A stretch of DNA of 64,000 bases from positions 1 through 64,000 of the IMG/VR virus record IMGVR_UViG_3300021197_001179. One strand, 5' to 3'. This DNA comes from a virus. How positions within the stretch are numbered: position 1 is the first letter of the stretch; every line of letters begins with the position of its first letter. This document shows, piece after piece, positions 15,267 to 21,697 of the stretch. The position numbers and the translations under genes are program-made. The notes beneath the pieces are model-generated. The model was not told the DNA's origin, did no database searches, and saw nothing but the letters and a program-made list of their open reading frames with translations.

Positions 15267-15443
15267 TTAAGAGTTGTTTGTGATCTCAACTTCTCCGATC
15301 ACCTTGCATCCGAACTGCATCATCTTTCTGCACCAGTTGTGCATGTGACGATTATCGTTGAACGTTTTCTCAAAGGACTGGTATTGTCCTCTGGAGTTTT
15401 TCATATCGATGATGTAGGTTACTTTCTTCTGATCTTTTTTCAT
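15267..15443 (-). CDS. Hypothetical protein, 58 aa
   Basis: First gene of the leftward block. Starts MKKDQKKVTYIIDMKNSRGQ and continues with SFEKTFNDNRHMHNW and KMMQFGCKVIGEVEI; hydrophilic and balanced in composition, with an A-rich leader (AAAACAAACGAC before the ATG) like other early genes. A larger frame on the opposite strand is hydrophobic throughout this stretch and looks like its shadow. Function unknown. Confidence 0.65.
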   Translation of the reverse strand: MKKDQKKVTYIIDMKNSRGQYQSFEKTFNDNRHMHNWCRKMMQFGCKVIGEVEITNNS

Positions 15444-15780
15444 GTCGTTTGTTTTGATGATACAACGTTACTGGACGCGATCGTAACCTATTTACGTGGT
15501 GAATAACAGATGTGATCTGTTCCATTCAGATGTGTTAACCACCAGCATGATGTCACCAGCAGTAGCCTCCAGCAGTAGGTCACCAATAGCGGATTGCTGG
15601 AACTGGAATTGGTCTCAGAATTTGACCCCCCACCCAGCTGGAGACGGGGGTAGGTTTTGGAGCCGGATCGATGCGCCCATGATATATATACTCCACCCTC
15701 ATGTACCCATTTTATACCCCTCCCAAAAAAAACACACCTCTCACACTAACCGGATCGTTATGATTTATTAACTTGCGCCT
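15444..15780. promoter_or_regulatory. Divergent intergenic control region, origin candidate
   Basis: A 337-bp region without a convincing gene, where the leftward and rightward blocks part. It holds a palindrome with arms AACAGAT / ATCTGTT (15505-15521), CAGATGTG repeated 20 bp apart (15507, 15527), CCAGCAGTAG repeated at 15556 and 15569, GTCACCA repeated at 15552 and 15579, an ATATATATA run at 15682-15690, and four C runs on the top strand (15696-15724) that make the bottom strand G-rich. A degenerate TAACTTGC box lies 4 nt before the ATG at 15781. The layout suits an early control region, a replication origin, or both. Confidence 0.5.
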
Positions 15781-16080
15781 ATGGAAGTAGTATTATTATC
15801 AGCATTGAGCATTATTGGCTTACAACAAGTTGTAGAGGTCTTAGTTTGGGATTTTACAGGCAAGTCTATTGACACGATTATTTATTCTTGGAACACTAAG
15901 AACATAAAATGGCAAAAGGTTTTAAAGCCGGTCATTCTTTGTCCTTTATGTATGAGTAGCGTATGGGGTACTATCTTTTACTTCACCTTTAGTTTCTTTT
16001 ATGGTGGTGGAGTCTTGGGATGGATACCTAGCATTTTCGCTATAGCAGGGGCGGTAACAGTTTTAAATAGATTACGATAA
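15781..16080 (+). CDS. Small membrane protein with CPLC motif, 99 aa
   Basis: Starts MEVVLLSALSIIGLQQVVEVL, hydrophobic from the first residues, then a polar stretch and two further hydrophobic segments around KPVILCPLCMSSVWGTIFY and GWIPSIFAIAGAV. The CPxCMSSVWG motif in a membrane context recurs in phage and bacterial small membrane proteins; the CxxC pair could bind metal or form a disulfide. Function unknown. First gene of the rightward block; the stop and next start overlap (TAATG). Confidence 0.7.
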   Translation: MEVVLLSALSIIGLQQVVEVLVWDFTGKSIDTIIYSWNTKNIKWQKVLKPVILCPLCMSSVWGTIFYFTFSFFYGGGVLGWIPSIFAIAGAVTVLNRLR

Positions 16081-16349
16081 TGGAGAAGAACCGGAGGAAG
16101 GTATTTAAGTTTTTGCAGGAGTTTGGCATGGATGCTTTGGTTGCAGATGGATTTGATGATGCTATTGTTGGTGTTGTTTTACAGGATGAGCATCCTAAAG
16201 TTGTTTACGATTCTTACAAGTGCATTGACATGCTTATTGAGGAGGGGATGAGTGAAGAGGAAGCGACTGAGTATTTTGATTACAATGTATCTGGGTCTTA
16301 CGTTGGTAAGCAGACCCCTATATTTATTTACCCGATATCAGGAATATAA
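16080..16349 (+). CDS. Conserved phage protein of unknown function, 89 aa
   Basis: Contains GFDDAIVGVVLQD, VVYDSYKCIDMLIEEGMSEEEATEYFDYN and the ending GSYVGKQTPIF. Proteins with this 'DDAivGv......v.YD...ci..L...GMt.eEA.Eyf.yNv.GayvG..TP.F' pattern are widespread in phages, but I know no function. The fold looks like a small alpha/beta domain with paired acidic residues. Confidence 0.8.
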   Translation: MEKNRRKVFKFLQEFGMDALVADGFDDAIVGVVLQDEHPKVVYDSYKCIDMLIEEGMSEEEATEYFDYNVSGSYVGKQTPIFIYPISGI

Positions 16350-16350
16350 G

Positions 16351-16614
16351 ATGGACGAGGAACAAGAATTAGCATTTAAGTCGATTGTATTTGCACAAGC
16401 ATTTGTTGACTGTATAGATGAGCTTGAGGGCAGTAGTTTTTACAAGCACAGGGTTAAGCAGTTTGGAAAGTCTTTTGTAAGTGAGGCAGACAAGTTATTG
16501 TCTTCTGCTTATGCCGGACCGGACTTTAATATGGGTTTGGTTTCTTTGCTTGAGGAGTGTCACGATGCTATAGAAGAAGTTTTGGAAAGCAAGGTTAAAA
16601 AAGACTCAGAATGA
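16351..16614 (+). CDS. Hypothetical protein, 87 aa
   Basis: Acidic, helical protein starting MDEEQELAFKSIVFAQAFVD and containing GSSFYKHRVKQFGKSFVSEAD. The ATG at 16351 lies 1 nt after the upstream stop; an ATG at 16252 would overlap the previous gene by almost 100 bp. The sequence resembles helical phage proteins of unknown role. Overlaps the next start by 4 bp. Confidence 0.75.
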   Translation: MDEEQELAFKSIVFAQAFVDCIDELEGSSFYKHRVKQFGKSFVSEADKLLSSAYAGPDFNMGLVSLLEECHDAIEEVLESKVKKDSE

Positions 16615-16913
16615 AAGCTGTAATACGATCCTGGGCTGATAGGCTTGGAGTTGATGATTGGGATATAAGTACTGAGCGTATAGATCCTGAACAAGTAGAT
16701 TACGATGGTGAGAAGTACTTTGTGGGTATAGAGAGGGATTTTGATAACAGGAAGGCTGTCATTTACCACGACATTCCATTGGATGAGGAGAGCATAGTCC
16801 ACGAGCTTTTGCACATAGCTTTTCCGCAGGGTGATGATGAGGATTACTATGAGTACGAGAAGTTTATTACCAGGACAACGAAGGACACTATATTTTTACA
16901 CCACCTAAACTAA
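16611..16913 (+). CDS. Zinc metalloprotease-like protein (HELLH)
   Basis: A 100-aa protein with a HExxH zinc motif in SIVHELLHIAFPQG at about residues 63-76, preceded by strands (KAVIYHDIPLDEES) as in minimal zincin/SprT-like folds; the third ligand could lie in DEDYYEYEKFI. It may be a small peptidase, or a structural relic of one. Embedded in a tight rightward operon of small genes. Confidence 0.7.
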   Translation: MKAVIRSWADRLGVDDWDISTERIDPEQVDYDGEKYFVGIERDFDNRKAVIYHDIPLDEESIVHELLHIAFPQGDDEDYYEYEKFITRTTKDTIFLHHLN

Positions 16914-16914
16914 A

Positions 16915-17094
16915 ATGGAGATAGGAAGCTTAGAAGTTACGAGATATAATTACGAGACAATAGATGGCGAACCCAAGATTGTCATATCGATGGTAAAGGT
17001 TATTGACAACAAGGGTAAATACGTGAAGTTTGCGAAATTAAAAAACGTAGAACCTTATTTATCAAAGTACCCTATAACATTCAAAGAGAAATGA
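16915..17094 (+). CDS. Hypothetical protein, 59 aa
   Basis: Starts MEIGSLEVTRYNYETIDGEP, beta-rich, ends YPITFKEK. It fills the gap between the HELLH gene and the gene at 17091 and overlaps the latter by ATGA. The pattern of alternating charged and hydrophobic residues supports coding. Function unknown. Confidence 0.65.
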   Translation: MEIGSLEVTRYNYETIDGEPKIVISMVKVIDNKGKYVKFAKLKNVEPYLSKYPITFKEK

Positions 17095-17300
17095 ACCCAC
17101 AGCGGCACGTAGAGAGTGTACTTAAACGATGTTTTGAAGTCTATCCATCGAAAGGAAGGAAGCACAGGAAGTTTTTTAAGAATCTTGTAAGCCAGGGCAG
17201 TATGCCTGAGAAGATGGCTGGTATGATTACCAAGATAATTGAAGACCCTAACTGTGTGTACATAGTGAAGGCTGACGGAACCTTGAAGATTCTTGACTAA
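17091..17300 (+). CDS. Hypothetical basic protein, 69 aa
   Basis: Starts MNPQRHVESVLKRCFEVYPSK and ends KADGTLKILD; the N-terminal half is strongly basic (KGRKHRKFFKNLVSQG), possibly nucleic-acid binding. No family recognised. Confidence 0.7.
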   Translation: MNPQRHVESVLKRCFEVYPSKGRKHRKFFKNLVSQGSMPEKMAGMITKIIEDPNCVYIVKADGTLKILD

Positions 17301-17310
17301 ACCAAAACAA

Positions 17311-17403
17311 ATGATTGATCAAACCTTAACGGCAATAGCTTTTACTCTTTTGATATTATGCGTATTTTTAATTATAGATGCTAAATGCAATGACCGAGAC
17401 TGA
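17311..17403 (+). CDS. Membrane microprotein, 30 aa
   Basis: ATG at 17311 opens a 30-residue frame with one transmembrane helix (TLTAIAFTLLILCVFLII) and a short charged tail (DAKCNDRD). It overlaps the start of the next gene by 26 bp. Short, so uncertain, but the hydrophobic run followed by a charged tail is typical of small phage membrane proteins. Confidence 0.5.
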   Translation: MIDQTLTAIAFTLLILCVFLIIDAKCNDRD

Positions 17404-17593
17404 GGAAAGTTACTACAACGCCTACCAGCTATTGATAGGTGCTACAGACTACGATAAGCTTGCAGAGCAGAAGGTGTTTTATTTGCCTGAGAACCACGAG
17501 AATCCTGTTGTAACGCTCAAGTACTATGAAATCACAGAGGACTACGAGAAGTGTCAAGAAATATTAGATTCATTGAACGAGAAATACAAATGA
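17378..17593 (+). CDS. Hypothetical protein, 71 aa
   Basis: Acidic protein, MTETEESYYNAYQLLIGATDYD (Met at 17390) preceded by four residues from an upstream ATG at 17378. Its helices around YEKCQEILDSLNEKY suggest a small helical fold. Overlaps the next start by ATGA. Confidence 0.65.
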   Translation: MLNAMTETEESYYNAYQLLIGATDYDKLAEQKVFYLPENHENPVVTLKYYEITEDYEKCQEILDSLNEKYK

Positions 17594-17709
17594 GCAAGAG
17601 CAAGCCTATAAAGAATTACCGAGAATCAAGGATTTTTGTTAGGGTATTAAAAAAACCAATCCTAGGAGGAGAGTACACCGGTAAGAGAGCAAAGGACGTA
17701 GAACCATGA
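17590..17709 (+). CDS. Basic microprotein, 39 aa
   Basis: Starts MSKSKPIKNYRESRIFVRV and ends KDVEP. Both ends overlap neighbouring genes by ATGA junctions, which is strong support for translation despite the small size. Highly basic; function unknown. Confidence 0.6.
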   Translation: MSKSKPIKNYRESRIFVRVLKKPILGGEYTGKRAKDVEP

Positions 17710-18248
17710 TAGGCGTAGCGATTGATCCGAGCTTGAGTAATACGTGTCTTACTGCGTTTGAATTTGGTGGTGATTTAGGTGTAGACCTTACCGTCATTGA
17801 TTCGGTAACAATATCGACACAGAAGAACCAGAACAAGAAGGTTAGAGCCTCTTCAGACCTCATTGAGAGATGTGTGGACCTTTACAAGGGTTCTAAACAG
17901 TTCATAGAGCGTTACAATCCGCAGATTATATTCGCAGAGACACCGAGTGGTAGTCAATCTGCAAGTGGAATGAAGAACTACGGTGTTAGTTGCTTTCTGT
18001 TAGCATCATTATCTCAAAGATGCATAGAGGTAACTCCACAGGAGGTGAAGATGGCAAGCGTAGGGAGAAAGAATGCCAGCAAGAAAGATATGATTGCTTG
18101 GGCTTACGAGCAGCATCCGGAGGCTCCTTGGGTTATTAGAAATGACTTTCCACTTATGAAGCAGGAACACCTGGCTGATTCGATAGGAGTAATACACGCA
18201 GGACTACGGACAAAGGAATTTGATTGGATACAACAATGTATTGGCTAA
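17706..18248 (+). CDS. RuvC-like Holliday junction resolvase
   Basis: A 180-aa RNase H-fold nuclease of the RuvC type. The first catalytic Asp is in GVAIDPSLSNTC, the Glu in IIFAETPSGS, and the last Asp in EHLADSIGVIHAG; the KMASVGRKNASKKDMIAWA segment matches the helix before the final strand in phage RuvC-like proteins. It would cut four-way junctions or branched replication intermediates ahead of packaging. It ends the small-gene operon and overlaps the previous gene by 4 bp. Confidence 0.85.
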   Translation: MIGVAIDPSLSNTCLTAFEFGGDLGVDLTVIDSVTISTQKNQNKKVRASSDLIERCVDLYKGSKQFIERYNPQIIFAETPSGSQSASGMKNYGVSCFLLASLSQRCIEVTPQEVKMASVGRKNASKKDMIAWAYEQHPEAPWVIRNDFPLMKQEHLADSIGVIHAGLRTKEFDWIQQCIG

Positions 18249-18258
18249 ATAAAACGAT

Positions 18259-18456
18259 ATGAAAAAACAGAGAATGCACTACTATGGCATATTAGCCACG
18301 TACAACCCATATGACGATACATGGTACGCCTTTTACAGGGACGATATGGCTGAGTACTTTACCGACAGGGATAATGTAGACACAGGAAAAGGAAAGAGTG
18401 CGCTATCGGCTATGAACGACTATATATCTAAGAAGATTACTTCCGCTTTCTCTTAA
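18259..18456 (+). CDS. Small protein, paralogue of the protein at 3202
   Basis: A 65-aa protein (MKKQRMHYYGILATYNPYDD) that aligns along its length with the 56-aa protein at 3202-3372: YYGIL, TYNPY, WYAF and the C-terminal SALxAMxxYIxKK are shared. The two copies lie in oppositely oriented operons about 15 kb apart, so this is an old internal duplication. Its 3' end overlaps the convergent basic gene by 4 bp. Confidence 0.75.
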   Translation: MKKQRMHYYGILATYNPYDDTWYAFYRDDMAEYFTDRDNVDTGKGKSALSAMNDYISKKITSAFS

Positions 18457-18869
18457 AGGGTTCCGCTAAAAGAACTTCCATTCTTTTTATATATGGATTT
18501 TCCTGACTTAGTTTTGAATCTTTTAATTTTAGATCCCTTATTTTTCCTATAAGCCTTCATAGCGTCTTTCTTATCTTTCCCCTTTTTCCAAGAGCCTGCC
18601 GCAAATTTTTCTGCACGTTTTTGTTTTTTAAACTCGTACACCTCTCCTGCCTCTAAGGCTTGTTTATATGACTGACTTTTTTTCTTTCCCTTTTTATCAA
18701 AAGTAATAGTCGGGGCGGCATGGTATTTATCACCAGCCGTCCACCAACCCATCCTATGAGTCTCTACATTGCCTGAAGGGAGCTTATTACCTACCCCCTT
18801 TCGGATACTACGAGCGTGTTTTTTTCTTCCCTTTTTTATGGGGTTAGGAGTTTTATTAGATTTTTTCAT
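18453..18869 (-). CDS. Highly basic protein, 138 aa
   Basis: About a third Lys/Arg (KKGRKKHARSIRKGVGNKLP; KYHAAPTITFDKKGKKKSQSY). The middle contains GNVETHRMGWWTAGDKYHAAPTI, a pattern seen in phage proteins packaged with DNA. Likely binds nucleic acid; perhaps a virion-associated protein. Its start overlaps the upstream gene by 4 bp. Confidence 0.65.
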   Translation of the reverse strand: MKKSNKTPNPIKKGRKKHARSIRKGVGNKLPSGNVETHRMGWWTAGDKYHAAPTITFDKKGKKKSQSYKQALEAGEVYEFKKQKRAEKFAAGSWKKGKDKKDAMKAYRKNKGSKIKRFKTKSGKSIYKKNGSSFSGTL

Positions 18870-19141
18870 TTTTTCTTTTTTCTCTTAGGTTGCTTTTTCT
18901 TGCATCCTTTGCCCCTGGCTCTTTTATCCCCCGGCATATCTTTTTTAGAGCCTCTGTTTACGGAACGCTTCTTTTTTACCACACCCTTCTCTGTGTGTGA
19001 CATATCGTACTTATCACCTTTCTTGACTGTGCCTTTTTTTAGAGCTTTACGTCTTGCTTTGTTACGAGCAGCACGTTTCTTTTTCTGTTCTTTAGAGGAT
19101 TGAAACTTTTTGTACTCTTTTTTATAGTTTCTTGCAGCCAT
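18866..19141 (-). CDS. Basic protein of the widespread RNYKKEY phage family
   Basis: A 91-aa protein starting MAARNYKKEYKKFQSSKEQ, matching a common phage and giant-virus family that begins (M)aRNYkkEY..yq.....k.rRa.RNkARr...k.G.vkkGDgkdv.Hkdgn. Family members often carry an HNH-like His at 'vdHkdg'; here that region reads YDMSHTEKG and continues as a Lys-rich tail, so any nuclease centre is degraded. A leaderless-type promoter box precedes the ATG at 19141. ATG at 19141 is preferred to an upstream start because of the box. Confidence 0.7.
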   Translation of the reverse strand: MAARNYKKEYKKFQSSKEQKKKRAARNKARRKALKKGTVKKGDKYDMSHTEKGVVKKKRSVNRGSKKDMPGDKRARGKGCKKKQPKRKKKK

Positions 19142-19170
19142 ATAACAAAGATAACGCTTATCTTTGATAC
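19142..19170. promoter_or_regulatory. Symmetric divergent promoter
   Basis: Arms CAAAGATAA (19146-19154) and TTATCTTTG (19158-19166) flank a 3-bp centre as a perfect inverted repeat. Each arm contains a TATCTTTG -7 box pointing outward, and each box lies exactly 4 nt before an ATG (19141 leftward, 19171 rightward). Confidence 0.7.
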
Positions 19171-19563
19171 ATGGACAATGGCATAAGCGAAGCAACACAG
19201 AGGATCATGAATGATTTAGCTGTGTCGGATGAAAAGGGATACAAGGAATACGGAACCACTATAGACAGAATTGACTACGATCATGCATCGTGGCTAAAAG
19301 AAGCTTACGATGAGTGTCTTGATATGTCTAAATATCTTCGTAGAGCATTGGACACACATGAAGATTCTATTCCTGTACGTCAAGTATCTGACTTCCTACT
19401 TGAAATCAACGCATCTATCCAAGCAAGCATGGGTATTGGCAGTGACGCAGAAGAAAAAGCCAGGAACAAAAGAATATGCGATCAGATAATCTCTAAGTGT
19501 GAAGAGATAGACCCTAAAAGGTTTAAGAGACTAGCCCAGACTCAAGCACCTTCAGTAGCATAA
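19171..19563 (+). CDS. MazG-like helical protein, 130 aa
   Basis: Contains YGTTIDRIDYDHASWLKEAYDECLDMSKYLRRAL; small phage proteins of this plan (a 'yG.t..r.d....eWl.ea.eE.lDm..YL.r' signature) are related to the all-helical NTP pyrophosphohydrolase (MazG/dUTPase-like) family, whose EExxD acidic cluster binds Mg-NTP. Here the cluster is E-C-L-D and one Glu is missing, so activity is uncertain. Followed by a Ser/Ala-rich C-terminal part. Overlaps the convergent gene by 41 bp. Confidence 0.5.
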   Translation: MDNGISEATQRIMNDLAVSDEKGYKEYGTTIDRIDYDHASWLKEAYDECLDMSKYLRRALDTHEDSIPVRQVSDFLLEINASIQASMGIGSDAEEKARNKRICDQIISKCEEIDPKRFKRLAQTQAPSVA

Positions 19564-19747
19564 GCAGCCTTTCGTAGTAAGGCAGGTAAGTCTTGTTGCC
19601 AGAGTTTGCTTCTAAGACAGATACGTGACTTTCAATCATCATTGACACGTTAGATACTTTAGCCTCCGGTGATATTTGTACTTCATTGTCATAGTTCCTG
19701 AACGGAGCTAGACGTTTTTTAAGCTCACTCAGCGGAATCCTTTCCAT
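19523..19747 (-). CDS. Hypothetical protein, 74 aa
   Basis: Starts MERIPLSELKKRLAPFRNYDNE; helical, with a C-terminal YLPYYERLLMLLKVLESG helix. No family recognised. Its start overlaps the next gene by 23 bp. Confidence 0.65.
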   Translation of the reverse strand: MERIPLSELKKRLAPFRNYDNEVQISPEAKVSNVSMMIESHVSVLEANSGNKTYLPYYERLLMLLKVLESGLVS

Positions 19748-19961
19748 TCTCTCTTTGCTCTAGCATAAAATCAGCGTAACGATATCTCATTACTGCAATT
19801 AACTTTAATCCAAGGTCTACGGACTTTACTGTGTCGTTGAAATCAACCTCAATCCCCAGCTTCTCACAAACCAATCTCATGCTCTCTGGGTCTTTCGGCA
19901 TCGGTATGGCTTGAACCTCTAGGCTCATTGCAATCTCATCCCTTAAAGTCTTTTCATCCAT
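19725..19961 (-). CDS. Hypothetical protein, 78 aa
   Basis: Starts MDEKTLRDEIAMSLEVQAIPM; acidic, helical, ends MLEQRENGKDSAE. Overlaps the upstream acetyltransferase by 8 bp. No family recognised. Confidence 0.65.
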   Translation of the reverse strand: MDEKTLRDEIAMSLEVQAIPMPKDPESMRLVCEKLGIEVDFNDTVKSVDLGLKLIAVMRYRYADFMLEQRENGKDSAE

Positions 19962-20421
19962 AGTAAAACATTGTTAATTTATCCTTGTATCCTTCTTTTT
20001 CTTTTAGTCCTTTTGGGATTCTACCAACCTCTTTGAAGTTCAATCCCTTTAACAGCTTGATAATCAATAAGTTAGACTCAGAAACATTGGCAAATAGGTT
20101 GAAGTAAGAGAACTCGGTTACAAATATATCCATCAAATTAGTTCCTAACCCAATATTCCGAACATCAGGATGCACGCACATTGCAAGTTCCATATTATGA
20201 TAAGTTGATTTTGTTATGCCCATTGATCCTAAAACCACACCAACTATCTTTTTATCTAGCTCCACAACTTTTATGTGAGTGTATTTACTAATCGTTGCTT
20301 GAGAAATCCTTCCGCAAGCTTCCTCCGGTGTAATCATCATACCTTCAGAATCTTTTGCACAAAGCTTCACAAGAGCTTCTATCTCGTATCCTTCTGTTAT
20401 ATTTGCGTCTCTAATCAGCAT
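19954..20421 (-). CDS. GNAT-family N-acetyltransferase
   Basis: A 155-aa GNAT protein, which moves an acetyl group from acetyl-CoA to an amine. Motif A, the CoA-binding loop, is MCVHPDVRNIGLGTNLMD; strand 4 is VVGVVLGSMG, and the C-terminal NVSESNLLIIKLLKGLNFKEVGRIP matches the family end. Substrate unknown; it may modify a host or phage protein. A TAATTTCG box lies 4 nt before the ATG. Confidence 0.85.
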   Translation of the reverse strand: MLIRDANITEGYEIEALVKLCAKDSEGMMITPEEACGRISQATISKYTHIKVVELDKKIVGVVLGSMGITKSTYHNMELAMCVHPDVRNIGLGTNLMDIFVTEFSYFNLFANVSESNLLIIKLLKGLNFKEVGRIPKGLKEKEGYKDKLTMFYYG

Positions 20422-20425
20422 AAGC

Positions 20426-20433
20426 CGAAATTA
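20426..20433 (-). promoter_or_regulatory. Start-proximal promoter box of the acetyltransferase
   Basis: Bottom strand TAATTTCG, one mismatch to TAnnTTTG, 4 nt before the ATG at 20421. Confidence 0.45.
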
Positions 20434-20469
20434 GAAAAAGATTCTTATATTACAAGTAAAGGTTTAAAA

Positions 20470-20718
20470 ATGTCAAAAAGGAAAGAAGGAGCAGTCAGGA
20501 ACGATGAGATTCAAGAGCTTAATACCAAAGCAAGAAAATTGGCTGATAAGTATTCGCCAGATTTAAGTAAACTACAAAAAGTACGGATTGATAACAGCAC
20601 TTATATTTACATTGATCATGGTAAAGATCCGGTACTGGCTAAAAAAAGATTCATCGACAAAATGAATGATAGACCTATGAATATTAGGTACAAAAACTAT
20701 GATACCGACAAAGAATAA
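20470..20718 (+). CDS. Hypothetical basic protein, 82 aa
   Basis: Starts MSKRKEGAVRNDEIQELNTKA, Lys-rich, contains VRIDNSTYIYIDHGKDPVLAK. ATG at 20470 follows an A/T-rich leader; an upstream ATG at 20275 would run antisense through the acetyltransferase gene. Function unknown. Confidence 0.65.
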   Translation: MSKRKEGAVRNDEIQELNTKARKLADKYSPDLSKLQKVRIDNSTYIYIDHGKDPVLAKKRFIDKMNDRPMNIRYKNYDTDKE

Positions 20719-20722
20719 TCAT

Positions 20723-20827
20723 TATATTTGTTGTACTCATTTTCGTAGCCTTGACGCTTCAGTCGGCTGGTTAAATGTTTTCATGTTTTGTTTTGGCAGG
20801 GGTCTTTAGTCGGACCCCTGTTTTTTT
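20723..20827 (+). promoter_or_regulatory. Promoter plus terminator leader (attenuator or small RNA) before the NinG-like gene
   Basis: TATATTTG promoter box at 20723-20730, then about 66 nt of leader, then an 8-bp stem CAGGGGTC / GACCCCTG (20797-20820) with seven T residues (20821-20827), followed 3 nt later by the ATG of the NinG-like gene. Transcription would either stop here, giving a small RNA of about 90 nt, or read through into the gene. Confidence 0.65.
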
Positions 20828-20830
20828 GAT

Positions 20831-21241
20831 ATGATACCAAGAAAGAAAAAAGTCTGCAAAGAGTGCGGTAAGACCGACTACATCTTCAGTAAAGGAAGGT
20901 GCAAGCCTTGTGCTGCAAAGGGTTACAAGAAGATTGGTCCGTCAAAAAATGTGAAAGCCAAGATAGACCTAGACACCAACTTCTACAAGGAGATATGGTC
21001 TGAAAGGTTTCATTACTGCGAGAACTGTCACAAAGACCTGGGAGATAAATGGGAGCGATATATGTTTTCCCACATATTGAGCAAGGGGGCGCACCCTGCG
21101 TTTAGACACGACAAGGACAACATCAACATTCTGTGTCTAGAGTGTCATCAAAAATGGGAATTTGGCGATAAGAAGAGCATGAATATATATCCGGAAAACG
21201 AAGAGATAATTCAGATGCTCAGAGAGAAAATCCTTAATTGA
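20831..21241 (+). CDS. NinG-like HNH nuclease / recombination protein
   Basis: A 136-aa protein. The N-terminus has a zinc ribbon (CKECGKTDYIF...CKPCAAKG); the C-terminal half has a second pair (CENC...CLEC) around the HNH-like stretch MFSHILSKGAHPAFRHDKDNINILC, close to the lambda NinG pattern in which a 'H.lsrGahp.lRfd.dNi..qC..CN' block is the active site. It would process recombination intermediates. Immediately preceded by a terminator (20797-20827), so its expression is probably attenuated. Confidence 0.8.
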   Translation: MIPRKKKVCKECGKTDYIFSKGRCKPCAAKGYKKIGPSKNVKAKIDLDTNFYKEIWSERFHYCENCHKDLGDKWERYMFSHILSKGAHPAFRHDKDNINILCLECHQKWEFGDKKSMNIYPENEEIIQMLREKILN

Positions 21242-21282
21242 TTTAAAATCAGTATCTTAGCAGTGTTTTAAAACGAAACGCT

Positions 21283-21483
21283 ATGAATGAAAAATGGAAT
21301 TTAGTTTCCGTTATTAGACCTGAAACACACAAGGATGTGTTATTCAGTGATGGTAAAAAGTTCTTCGATGGCTTTTTGGGTTGTGACAGAACAGTGTACA
21401 GAAATACTGCTGAAATTCCGGTAGCGGAGCCTAAAGCACTGTACTGGTCTGAAAAGCCTAAGTTGTCAAAGAATAACAAATAG
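21283..21483 (+). CDS. Hypothetical protein, 66 aa
   Basis: Starts MNEKWNLVSVIRPETHKDVLF and ends KNNK. Small, beta-rich, with SDGKKFFDGFLGC. No family recognised. Convergent with the gene ending at 21466 (18-bp overlap). Confidence 0.6.
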   Translation: MNEKWNLVSVIRPETHKDVLFSDGKKFFDGFLGCDRTVYRNTAEIPVAEPKALYWSEKPKLSKNNK

Positions 21484-21684
21484 GTCTTTACTCCAACACT
21501 TCGGAGTGTAGCCAGGATCAAACTCTCCAAGGACAAACCCTTTAGAGAGCCAGAACTCCTTTCCCTCTTCGTCAAGGTCTTCACACATAAATATCTCTAT
21601 ATCTTCTCTGTGTTCGTGAGTCTTTAATTTAAAGACAGTGCCTGGAGCCATCCACAAGAAACTTTTTTGTAATATTGCATTCAT
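21466..21684 (-). CDS. Hypothetical protein, 72 aa
   Basis: Starts MNAILQKSFLWMAPGTVFKLK and has an acidic middle (DIEIFMCEDLDEEGKEF). A TATATTTG box at 21697-21690 lies 5 nt before the ATG at 21684, so the message should be leaderless; the ATG at 21651 (MAPGTVF) is possible but would leave a leader. Its start codon overlaps that of the divergent gene at 21683. Confidence 0.55.
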   Translation of the reverse strand: MNAILQKSFLWMAPGTVFKLKTHEHREDIEIFMCEDLDEEGKEFWLSKGFVLGEFDPGYTPKCWSKDLFVIL

Positions 21685-21697
21685 GGATACAAATATA
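21670..21697. promoter_or_regulatory. Overlapping divergent promoters with interlocked start codons
   Basis: Rightward TAATATTG (21670-21677) and leftward TATATTTG (bottom strand 21697-21690) each sit 5 nt from an ATG, and the two ATGs share the palindrome CATG (21682-21685). Each promoter box therefore lies in the coding sequence of the opposite gene. Confidence 0.5.

Noticed and set aside
14948-15289. Leftward frame of 113 aa
   Set aside because: Overlaps the genes at 14787-15023 and 15267-15443 in another frame; composition is rich in His/Cys/Ser and unlike its neighbours.
15030-15506. Rightward frame of 158 aa
   Set aside because: Antisense to the better 58-aa gene, hydrophobic shadow pattern, and would cross the control region.
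15496-15771. Rightward frame of 91 aa
   Set aside because: Lies over the repeats and G-rich stretch of the divergent control region; Pro/Trp-rich noise composition.
15500-15780. DnaA boxes (TTATNCACA) in the control region
   Set aside because: I could find no convincing 9-mer match, so I do not claim DnaA sites.
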